Assembly: GCA_002633005.1 (NCBI GenBank)
Contig: NMRA01000138.1
Location: 650,684-714,683, forward strand
Length of the DNA: 64,000 nucleotides
Direction of reading: 5' to 3'
From: Phoronis australis
Taxonomy: Eukaryota; Phoronida; Phoronidae
Positions 1-12,600 of the stretch are shown here, piece by piece. The stretch's first letter is position 1. Each line of letters begins with the position of its first letter. The notes below the pieces were generated by a model that worked only from the letters and a program-made list of their open reading frames with translations, was not told where the DNA came from and searched no databases. The translations under genes and the position numbers were made by a program.

Positions 1-660
1 CTTTTTGATCTACTGATCTACAGAGTTCCACAGTCAATCAGCTTTCGTCAGGAAGCTTTCCTAAGCTTCTTTAGGCTCTGACATCACAATTTTGTGCTGT
101 TTGATAAACCTTGAATTATACAGGCATCACACTCCATGGGAGCAGCCATATTGAAGTAACTAAGCACAACAATACAATCTGGCTCTCTGATTGGTCAATT
201 CAATAGAAAAGCGCCATCAAGTGGCAGGAATGTGCATCATATTTTGTGCAACAAAAACACCTTTTTTTAAAAAAATGTGCAAGTGTAGACGTGGGAACTT
301 TTTGGAATTTGATTTATAGGTATATTATCTAGCCACATAGAAAAAACTAGGTTGCCCCCCCAAAGTACTCACAAGGATGAACGCTATGAGATCTGGCCCA
401 CCAACTAGAATGTATGAATTAATAGAACAATTAGCCAATTACTATTCTCCCGTTGGTGACTTTTTGGAGAATGCACAGAGTATTTTAATACTCTGTGCAT
501 TCTCCAAAAAGTAGATATAGTCTACAAAAACATTTAAAAATGTTTTTGTAGACTATATCTACCTATTTCACAGTTGCAGCACATACAGGTATTTGGCACC
601 AATAGTTACTTGCCAAAGGCTAGCTTTTAATGAATATGCCTCTCTAGCTGCATCCAGCCC
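1..660. other. CDAN1 intron at the left edge
   Basis: No conserved codanin coding block is visible here. The only clear structure is a pair of back-to-back perfect hairpins at 461-562, described separately. Confidence 0.6.
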
Positions 661-3600
661 TACCTGAATCTGACAGTCTGCCATAGACTGCGCTTCCACT
701 CCATCCGCCGAGATGGGTTTAATCTTGCGCACGCCAGATACGCGACTACTCATGCCAACAGCAAACTCCACCAGCAATGTTCTCACCTCACTCAGGTATG
801 GACAACAGGTGTAAACAAGCTGTTGGTCCACCAGATGAAGTGAGTCCTAAACATGTGGAGGAGAGAGATCAGCATTGACCTGAATATAGATAACTGGATC
901 AAAGTTCATGACCTTGTTATAAATAATGAGTATTAGCAAGTTGAAACCTTTTTCAAATTACTGAGCAGACAGGTTTACAATCAAATATATTTAAAGGTGC
1001 TGTCAAACTCACTATCAATAATAAGCAAAATTATTAAATTAACCAAATTTTTCAATGCAGGTACAAGAGAATATCACAGAATGTCAACAAAAAGAAAGGC
1101 ACCACTTAAAAACATCTCGACTTGCTAACAAAACATACCAAACTGCCAGAAGGTGGCGGTACCATTAGGGTCGAGGCATTCTCGGTGAAAAACAGCTCTT
1201 CTGGAAATGCTGGAGTCTGCAAAACAAAATAACATATTAATTGTCTTATCTTCATAATTATTCAAACCACAAAATAAATTTTTTAACACCAGAGTGTCCG
1301 TCCATTGACTTGTAAGTACAAAATTACAAAACACTAGAACCCAACTTCAAGGCCAATTCTTAATGACCAAATAGTTTATGCCCAAACACAACATGTGTCT
1401 TGCAAAATAATTAAAAGAGTACCAGGATGATGTAACTGAGAATTGTTTTACCTGAAAAAGCCAGCCCAACATTAAAACAAGAAGCAGGCTGGCATAGTCT
1501 TGGTCTTGGTGAAACAGTAATGACCCTCGACGTCTGAAATAAAGCAAAGCCCAGAATGGATAAAGAAGATTTGATATCTAATCAAACTAATGGTCCGACT
1601 CAAAAAACATAATCATGGCAGATCAGATATTATGCTGAGACATGCTATGACTCACTGCTGGCAAGCTACAGTATATAAGCCTAACCAGTGACCTGTTTCC
1701 CTACTCTGAAACCAATTAAAGGAAAAACGTTGTGCATATTATGACTGGAGGAATCGGAACATGTTTATTTTATTAGAACTCTTGGCATGGAACAAAATAA
1801 AGCAATCTATAACATCAAAATAAAGCAATCTATAACATCAAGGGCAGCAGTTATAATTGTCCAGCGATAATAATGTATAAACTTTAAAAATATTTTCATA
1901 AACTGTTATACCATTACGACAATCAAACAGTGCTTTCTGAACAGTTCATCTTACCTGTAGATCTGAACAAGCAGTACCAGGACTGATTTGTAGTAGCGTA
2001 AACCAGAGGCTACTAAGTCCATCATGGAGATGAACTCCACAAGCCATGGCACAGTCAGACACGTACGGTGGTCAAGGCAGCTTAGTCTGAGGCACTCACA
2101 CACATCTAGAGGAGGCACACTCTACAAGAAATGCCACAAATTGATTCACATCCTAGGTGCTCAGAAAAGCCCACTGATGAGAGGGTGGTTTCATCTGTTA
2201 CTTCTTGCAATAAAATGTAACCAGTTACTACAAACCATTGTCAATGTTTAAAATTGCTCAATGTAATAAGGTATACTCACAGCACACACTTCTCTGATGG
2301 CTCTTTACTCACAAAAATCTCCTTATCTCAAGGTACAGTTGTAGCCAAAGTTATTGGCCTACATGCTTGTCCAAATCATACATACCTTGTCTCTGATCAG
2401 TAAACAGGTCGCCTCCATCATGTCAGGGGGCCTCTCTGCTGTCTGATAGGGCAGGAACACTAGAAAACCCAGGAACTTTGCCAGCAGACGCAGAGTAAGG
2501 ACACACGAAGCGTAACACTCTCGCTGGTCGTTAACATCTGACTGGGACTCAGGTGGCACAAACTGGGTGTCGTTTAACTGAAACAATGCGATTTTTCAAT
2601 ATCAAATTACAACAAATTGCTGCAAGTATATACATAATATACTTAAACAGCCAAATTTCTTGTTTCCAAAAACATCATTAATTAACAAAACTTAATACAT
2701 CTGCATATGTTGTAAAATGTAGAAACAGGTCGTATTGACTGATCTTGCTAAACTGAACAGCAAATTGATTGAGGTCATCAACCTAAAAACAGTTCCTTAG
2801 TCAAATATCAAAGACTGAGCCGAATAAACTCAAAAGATTGATGTAAAAAATCTGAATTTAACCACTGTTCACATTTAAACTGAATTAGACATAAACTTAA
2901 ACCTTACTAAAATTAGAAGTTATTGTTGGACTTAAAAAGACCAGAAATGTAACGCAATAGTACACACTTCAAGAAATCAGACAAATCATGTTTCTCCCTG
3001 ACAAGACATTCAATACCCCCCTCCAGGCTGTACCAAAAAGCTCAATATGAAAACATGCATAAAACCCTTGTTTGTCCGTTTCAATGCATTGAGAATTTTA
3101 CTGGCATGACCACACTTTAGTCTTACAACTCATTTACGTTGCCTTAATGTAATTGTAATGGAAAGGTGCCACTCACATTTAGCAGCGGTGTGGGTGATGG
3201 GTGATTCGATTTAGTGATGGGGGGTATCCTATCTCTTTGGTCGCAATAAACTGCACCTTAATCGTATATGCGTGATTATATCCCAACTGCAGAATTACCT
3301 GCGTTCTCCACCGTCATGACCGACACTTATTACAAGGGTGAACTTTAATACCACTAAATCATCATGATAAAAATTCCGCAAGCACAAAGCTGACGTTACT
3401 CGGAATGACAGCTCATTTTGCCTGCATGTTTTTGGCGTGTACTGTAGATTGCTTTGCAATCCACGAACAATTTTTTACCACATTCCCAATTCTTTAGATA
3501 GTTCACATGAGCTGTGTTTATTTCAGCAAATGAAATAAAATAAAATACCTCCATAATTTTTACAGAGAAGCTGTCCATTAGATGCTGATTCAGTATCGGG

Positions 3601-6600
3601 TTGGCAGCAGCTAGGATGAAGTCACGGAAGAACTCCTGACAACCTGGGAATGAGACAGGCGGACACGGACCCTTTGAGGAAGACGGTGCACTGAACCGGT
3701 CCTCAAGTCTGGAATGGTAGAAACATCGCTGGCATAATCAAAATACTGTACTGTGACTAAAAACATTCTATAACATTTACAATGAAGAAAAGAAACATGC
3801 TTTTGAGAAACAAAGTCTTTTGGAGACAGATTTCTGACTCTAGACAATTGCTCGACAACTCTATCAAGATGTGAATTGGTTTGATGTTTCTTACTGCAAA
3901 ATCTCAGGAATGTCAGACAAAAATAATTGCCAAAATAGACCTTTTTCATTTTGCGATCATTTTTCAGATGCTTCTAACTTTGAACATCTACATATTCTAA
4001 AAACATTGTATAGAACTTTGAATCGTCAAAGCATCTATTTGATATTATACACACTTTCTAAAAAATAAAAAATGAAATAACCAGGCCGCCATATTGTGTC
4101 CTAAATTGAGAGCTTTTACAGTAAATGTATGAGCGTAAATTTCACGTTTATTTTGACTTTACCAGGACAAACCACATGCCAGATAACCATTTGAACACAG
4201 GTGAACTATGATAAGAGTTCAGAAATGCGATGCATCGAAATTGGTTTATGTTAGACATGACCTTCCCATAAGCTAAGACCACATGTGGATAGCTATTGAC
4301 GAAAAAAGTCACAAACATCACAGCCTCATATTACAGGACTTGATTTCTGATCTTTGCCAGTAATTGTAGACATACCACAAGACTTGAGCAAGCCCTGTGG
4401 TATATCTACAATTATAGGCAAAGATCAGAGATGAGTACCACTCAGCCAGCAAACTTAAATAAAACAAGAGCAACACAGAGTGTTGAAATGCGCCCATGAT
4501 AGCACCGTGTGCTTATACCAATGTTTTTAGTATAATCATAAAAATGGCCATTTGATAGCGAAGAATATGTCAAACCTCTCTGAATTGGGAAGGTAGCGTC
4601 TGCTCTGAGCTATAAATATGTGGGCATATAATAAAAACTATTAACGACACAGATTTTCATTATTGCAATTTCTAATGATACAGTAATATTTTAACTCTTT
4701 CACGGCCAAATTTATCAGCGACAGTGATATTCTGAGGAAACTTAGAAAGTAGGGTGCAATTGCTAAAAACCCAGTGGATTAGCAGCAATGAAACCTTCAT
4801 GCTAATATGCAAATACATTGCTTGTATTTTAAAACATGGTGTCCTATATTAATGCAGGTATTTCCAAGGAAGAGTATTGAAGATTTCAAAGAAACAAATG
4901 ACAATAGTCAATGAAGGGCTTTGTTCGAAATACATACTACGGTACCTACTTCATCTGACATTACAAACACAGATCCCTATTAACCTAATGTGTTTTGAGT
5001 ACAAAATAAGTATGACACTAATTTTGAAAAGAAAAAATAGAATGGAAAATTTGAAGAATAACTTTGAGATTGACTTTTCGAGTTTGGAAATTAGACCCTA
5101 GCAGTGTTCTCCACATCTGAAAATCTAAACAGGTCGCACGCGTAAAAACTGCAACGTGCCGGAACCGCGCGGCGGTCAACGTTCTCCATAAGCTAGTGTG
5201 CTGTTTTTTGTGCACCTTATTTTTTACCCACTCATTGTAATAGTAATGCACAATAGTGCAAACAAACAGCTGTGTGTATTCAACTTTTTATTTTTAAAAG
5301 TTGGACTTATTTACAAACATATCACATATGTCATAACCCATTTGCTTAGTCAATGACTTTGAAATGGAAGTCTACATAGTGTTTGATACAGTATGGGGAA
5401 ATGTTTTAGGCTACTCAATAATGATGTCAATGTCACCTAATTACGAAAAGTCTAACACAGAAGTAAACTTTTCCAATGACGTAGACATTCCAAGTGAAGT
5501 GTCTTTGTAAGTCAGTCACATTTTTATGTCTTGATGGCAGTTTACGTTTTCTCTCAGTCTGTACGTGTAATATCTTGGACGGGAGTGTCAGGCCTGTTGA
5601 TGACAACCAATATCACCACCATCTGGGCCTCGATTATCTGTCGTATCTGCATCTGAGTCAACGTCAGTATCTGAAACATCACTCGGTTTTTAAAAAAACC
5701 CTTAGGTTTAGCGGTGCTTCCATTTCGCGAGGCAGACGACATTTCTAAGTATGTAGAATGCGCATGTCAATTGGTAACGGAAGCCAGGATAGAATTCACT
5801 AACGTAAGGACCACGCGAGGTAAACAAAACTCTGCGAGATTACGCGAGACATTACCGCTTGATTTCAATGAGAGCACGTGATTGTAGCTGCAATTTCTCA
5901 GCGCGAAACGCATATACTTTGAACTTTACTCAGTGACGTCACCCGCTGTCCCAAATCTCGGAATACTCCCCCGAAACCGCAAACGTCAGAGCCACTATCG
6001 AAGTTGAGTTTGCGAACGGCTCGGCAGATTTTTTGAGGGAGTATGCGCCACAATCATAATGTTCATGCTGCCAACGAAACTCCTTATAAGGCAACGAGAT
6101 GAACTCGGTCAATCTCAATGGGCCGGTGGCACAAAAAGTAACCAATAATATTCATCTAAGTGAGAAATACACAAACAACAACCAATGAGAACCATCAAAG
6201 GCAGTTTCATGCAAATGTTTTTGAGACTGGTATCGGTAAAGTCTGTCGTAGGGCCAACGGAATATTGAAAAATCTGCTACGAAAACCAAAATTCTGGCTT
6301 CCCAGAAGACGGCCGTTGCATAAACTGCTGCGCAACGGTGTCTTTGCTGACAACGTATACTTCGCAGAACTAACCACCGACCTTAATTATTTTATTTTCA
6401 ATGGGTAATATGATTAGTTCTCCGCCGAACACGAAAAGGTGACTGCAAAAGCGAAAAGGCCTAACGCAACGATCAGCGACTTTCGTGCCGGACTGCACCT
6501 CCAGTGAGCAGGTAGTGGATTAGGCGTTTAGGTAGCACGGGGCCTTTTTTTAAATTGACTAGTTGTTCGGGATGAATTGAAAAGATAATCGAGAGATTAT

Positions 6601-9600
6601 TTACACGCCGCGTTACATCATAAATAGACTTGCGGTCCGGTCTGCCGCTTGAGTGAGTCCGGTGATTAGGCTGTCCACAACGGGACCACTGACTTCCTTA
6701 GGCTTAGCCTTTATTCAGTTTCAGTGGGCTATGGCCAGTTGCTGTCAAGCGTAATTTGAACCAGTGAAGAACTTATTAACGACGACGACGCCTTTTTTAC
6801 AAAGTAGTCCCTATATTTTTAAACTGGTCGCGGGATTTTTAAACAGGACGCTGGATTTTTAAACAGGGTGCGGGACATTTAAACAGGACGCGCGCTCGGC
6901 CAAACAGGACGCTGCGACACGTTAAAAGTGGTCGTGGAGAACACTGCCTAGGCCTTGATGTCGTCATTAAGCCGTAGTAATCTCCAACCAAATCTAGGAT
7001 TAACTAGATCAAGGAGCACACCAACTGGAATTTTTGGCAACCTGTTAGTTGGCAAAAGGCATCATTGTCAGTGACAGTTAAAGCTACTCACTTCTTAAAC
7101 TTGTCAGGATTACTTTTTTTCAATTGACTCAGTAATGTGATCTTCTCTTCCTCGCTGTCCCCATTCTGTTGACAGCCATCTTTGCACATCTAAAGTTCAA
7201 AAACAGAGGAACCAGTGATAACAAATGATATAGTTTCCACTGAAAAATAAAGATATCCAATGTCACAAAGTATGAAAATATTGCATTTTTGAAAAGAATC
7301 CCCAAAACGGAGTACACAGTTCCACAGCGTGATAACACATACAGAAAAGTCATTTCTACCCCAACTTCGCTCCTATGTAATGTTATGGCTTGATTTCTAG
7401 TTTTATGACAGGTAACATTCATGTAATGTTTCTGGACACAATTGGTGTGTTTGTGACAGGTAATATTTATGTAATGTTTCTGGACAGAACTGGTGTGTTT
7501 GTCTTACTTTTCTAAGAAAAAACAAAAACAAAACCATGAGCCAAAACCAAACCAAAAAGTCGTAAACTATTTCACCCCTAGTGCATTCTTTGTAGCTACT
7601 GCTAATTAGAAGTACAGCCCAATGCAGTAAGATGGTAGCACGGGTCACCAATTCCATGTGACCAGCAGATCTCGACAAAGCCAGACTCCCATTGAAACAA
7701 TGCATGTGGTTCCAAGAGTACTTTCCATGATTTTTGTCCATAAAAAGGTAGAAAAAGTTATTTGTGCATCACTTGTCTCGCACAATTAAATGCCTTAACC
7801 TGCAAAATGACTCGTAAAATGAGGGTCTTGAATTATTTTTACTTGTTACTTATTAAAATTTTCCAAAAGTTTTCCAAGACTATTTTCATTTCCAAGAAGG
7901 GTTTTAGCTTAGCAACTATTTTGTCACTTGCAGATGTTCAATTATAAAAGACTATATTAGTACTTAAGATTCTTTTGAAAACAAGGGAAACACATACCGA
8001 GATGAGCTGTGCTTGGAACAGTCTCGCTAAATGCAAGTAGTTGGCTAGTTCAGCTCGGTGAGACACTAAGCTCTGTATTCTCTCGCCCATCGCCTCAATC
8101 ATGCTCCAACCCGCAGACTGGTGTTTTTCTTTCCATTCCCGTAGGATCTCATAAAACAAATCTCTACAACACAATGCAATTAGTGACCAGTGTCTAAACT
8201 TTTACTAACTTATTGGTCAAGTAAGGGCTGTTCCAGTAAAATCCGTATGGGAGGGGGGGAAGGCACCTATTTTTCGCACCCACCACCCATACTTTTCATT
8301 TATTTCTTCAGCCTACCACCCGTAATTTTTTATAAGTTTGAAATGCAACCACTCGTAATTTTTTTTTGTTCTTGTGGTTGACTGCACAGGCGCTTGAGTT
8401 TATCTGTTCCTCCATCACCACTAACGTCATTCATTACTAAGAAAACATATGTTTCTTATATATGGTTATTAGCCGTCGAGAAATTCGAGCACCTGTGGTT
8501 AAATGGTATTATGGGCATGTCAATGAGGAGATCGGAGGGAGTGAAAAAGTCGGAGCTTTTTGCAAGTTGCATTTTTGTTTCAGTTTTTGATTCTGTGCGG
8601 ATTGTTTATAAAATTTACTAAAATTACCCACCATCAAACATTTATGGCCCAATGAAACAACAACTACCTGTAAATTTTTATTTTTTTGAAGTACAACCAC
8701 CAGCCATTTTGAATTTAAATCAAACGCAACCACCCATAAATTTTTATTTCAGTTGCCTTCCCCCCCTCCCACACAGATTTTGCTGGAACAGCCCTAAGGA
8801 AGTTGTTGAATCATTACATTGTTTAAACATACAATCTCCTTTTCAAGCAATCAACTTGATAGGGCATATAAATAACAAAAAAACTCAGAAATGATGACAC
8901 AGTAATAATGAAACAATAATGTAGATAGTTTATTAAAATGTAAACTACATTTTTTTCAAGTAAATCTATAATAAGGAAGTTAGATCCTCCTAAATTAAGC
9001 TTTTTAAATACCTACCATCACCAAGATACAAGCTTATTTATAATACCTTTGCTTTTTGAAGACTTGAAAACTTCTGTCATTTGGAAAATTATTTCTGTTG
9101 TCAGTGTCGGCTTGAAAGGAGACACTGCCAAAGGATGTGTTGGGGATAGCTGACACATGCTATGAAGAGACAAAACAAAATATAAAGTTTCACTGGCACA
9201 AATATACATGCGACATACTTGAATCTGTAGAATAGTACTAACCATTTATAAAAATTGATAGTGACATGCTCAGCAAGTGAAAATAATGCCAAACTATGAT
9301 TGTTTCAGGGAATTAGCAAACATGAAGACTAGAAGGTGAAAACAAGTCATGCCGCAATTTCAGCCATGGTTGGATTTTTTACCCAAGGAAACCCCGGCTT
9401 CACTGCAGCAGATATAGGGGAACATTCCAACTGATGAAAGTGTCTTTCGATGCGTACAGAACCATACCATATGCTTTTAAAAGTAAGGTGCACACTTGCC
9501 CACCAGAGGACAGTAACATCAAAGGTTACAATAGATCATTCTCCATTTCCTTCTACTGGATGTAAACAGCACAATGCACATTAATGCGTATACAATTCCT

Positions 9601-12600
9601 TCAAAACGCCGAGGCACATTCAACAAAGACAGCGAATCACAAGATACTTGCAGGAAGAACACTTCTGGCTTACACTTTAGGCAACAATCTAGGTGTTTGA
9701 GTACTGCTTCCTACATAAATTCACCATTCAGATTAAGCCTCCAATAATATTCACTGCACACATAAACCACAGACATTACATTGCATTACACTATGGAGTT
9801 ACCATGTGTCATCTGTACAAATTTGCAAAATGTTGGCCTTGAAAGTACTCCTGGGCTCTGTTTCATAAGAAGTGACTCAAGACTTAAGTAAAAATTTGGC
9901 CTTTAGCTACACACAATTTATGAAAAAAAATTAAATCTCACTTCAGCAGAAGAGCAACCTCTGAGAATACACACATAAGTGCATGTTACTGAGATAATTT
10001 CTATAACTTGTTTCTAGACTGTGATGTGGTCATAATCATTTGATTAAATCTTTAATCAGCAACAGCAACGAGAGAGAGAGAGGGAGAGAGAGAGAGAGAG
10101 AGTGAGGGGGAGAGCAGGGGGAGGGTGAGGGAGAGAGAGAGAGTAGACCTAAATTTCAGTCTGAAGTCACTTTTCATGAAACACACCCCAGACCACATTC
10201 AAGAATAACAGAAAGGAGGATTTAAGGCAGTAACAAGAGACTCACCTTCAAGCAGGCACTTTCATGCAATTCAGTCAGCTTCTTCTTCAACGTGTCGGAG
10301 AAGTCCACAACTCGAAGACTGTCTGACAGCAATCGTAATGTCCCTTTATCAAGTAATGCCACAATCCTGAAATGAGTTAAGTTGCCTAATAAATCAAAAG
10401 CCCAGAATTATAGGACCTTGAATGACGACCAAGAAATAATACAATTGACTGTCACGATAAGGGAATTACATGAATCCCTGTAATGAAATTGTTAACCAAT
10501 AAGAATGCCCAAACTGTCAACCTTTGAATGTATTCTTTGCCTTTCAATTTCATAGTTACTTGCTACAGTACACGCCAAGAGTATTCAGACAAAATGATCA
10601 AGAATTCCCTGGCATGACAGCTGGGCGGAAGCAAAATCCATCTTCCAAGTAGTTTTCCCTCATGACCGAGGACAGTGAGGCAACAGAGTCATTCACTATT
10701 AAATCATAATTTTGCTGTCCTGATAGTTATTAACAAACATTTTGCTGTTAATAAGAGTTAGCCGTCATGAGGCGAAAACAGCATTTTGTCTTGCACTGTA
10801 TGCACCTCAGGAATCAAAATATTTTGACTTAATAAGAAGGACTTATGGCTTATGTTATATTAATGAAGGAGACGATTTTGTAATTAAATTGCTACTACAG
10901 CATTTGCTGGACACTTGCCTCAGCTGCTTTTGTAAAACTGTCACAGTGAAATAGACCACATTGTGTAGAGTTGACAGGTAGTTAATCTCATCGGAGTCCC
11001 TGGAGTTGGTGTCCAGTTCAAACTCTGGTGAAACACCACGGCTGGTCAGTAATTGGATCATAAAGTACAACTCAATGGTGACATTNNNNNNNNNNNNNNN
11101 NNNNNNNNNNNNNNNNNNNNNNNNNNNNNNNNNNNNNNNNNNNNNNNNNNNNNNNNNNNNCCCTCCATCCTTCTCCTTCTTTTTTCGCAGCAATATACTA
11201 CTATTAGTTCTAAAAACAATATTTTGAGAGCACACACACCTCTCCAGGCACTCATTACCTTCAATCAGAGCTGAATACAAACTGGCCAACAAGTTCAGCT
11301 CTCTTTCATGTGTGACCTTTGACCTCTCGGCATGAGTGATCTCCGACAGACTCTGTAGACGTTCCAGCTTCAATTTGGTAGGGGTCGTGGGAGGAGGTAC
11401 AGTAAAGCAGAGACTGGACTCTGCTTTAGACTTGGCAAGTTCTTCCCTATGACAACAAGAGGCTAATGTACAACAGAACAGAGCAATCTAACTCTTACAT
11501 CAACAAAGACTGCAATTCAAACTCAAATTTCTCCAGTAACTTAAAAATATTTTGGTCTTGTAACTGAATCTATTTTAACTCGTGTTTTAATTGATTGCCA
11601 TGCACAACACAACAAGACTCAGGACGGCCATAAGACTTCCAGAGATGGCTGAGTGTTAAGATTATGCAGCAAAGGTCAAAGGTAAACTGACAAGGTCAAA
11701 GGTAAACTGACAACACTACCAGGAGGTCTGCATCATTTCTCCTTGTTTGAGTACGAGTGCAATGGAAGAACAGGGAGCATATCTTGACAGACAATACTTA
11801 GAAAATTCTCAAAATGTCCAAGGGCTCCCAAAGCCTTGGGCAATATTGTAGAGCACTAAAACATCTAGTCATGAAACATTAGAAAACAACTGACCATCCA
11901 CATTACATAATCAAAAATCGACCTGCACCACCTACCCCACATTGCATCAGTGAGTTCACCACAGTAGTCATAGAGTGACAAAAATACCCAACACCAAAAA
12001 TGACATCCAAGAAATGTGGTTTTGTCTGAATACTTTTAATGGCTACCCTGAGAGGGAACCATGAACACAAAGACAGGGAGAACTCTGTGAGATATGAAAA
12101 CACTAAAAATATCCACAAGCATTCCCCTTCATATAAATATTAGTTTTTATTCAGGCCTAGCTGTGAGAACTTGGTTACACCTGAGCAAAAGCGTGTAATG
12201 AACCAGTACCAAGTGGTTTTGGTAACCAATTTCATGAAAAATGCACCCAAAATTACAAACAATGAAGTGACTACATAATACCAAAATAACTCTTACTATT
12301 AGGAGGTACTTCTAATTAGTAGGGAACATTTTCAACTTGGCGAGATGAATTGGTTATAGTTCGAAAAGGTAAATTTTCATGCATTTTTCACAAGTGTTGC
12401 AGCAGTTGCCTTATCAACCAAAGGGCGGTATGATAGTCTCCACTTATTGTGCTAAAAAATAATTGGAAAATTTGACATTTCTGATTTTTCAAAGGCTAAT
12501 TGCATAACTAATAAGTGATATTCAAAGACAAATGCAAAGTACCAACGATAAGAACAAAGAAGTCAAATTTTCTAAACATCCATTTCTTTTGAAAGGCATG

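Noticed and set aside
568-831. Extension of CDAN1 exon 15 to the stop at 568
   Set aside because: Past ATTCAG|GTAGGG the translation no longer resembles codanin, and a good donor is present; kept only as an alternative.
4346-4429. MicroRNA-like hairpin
   Set aside because: Stem length is suitable, but there is no evidence of a mature arm, conservation or expression; inverted repeats of this kind are common in this window.
10900-10918. GT donors CAA|GTGTCC and TGCT|GTAGTA for CDAN1 exon 5
   Set aside because: The first leads to a stop codon in exon 6, the second gives the wrong phase; GC donor GAG|GCAAGT fits both frame and homology.
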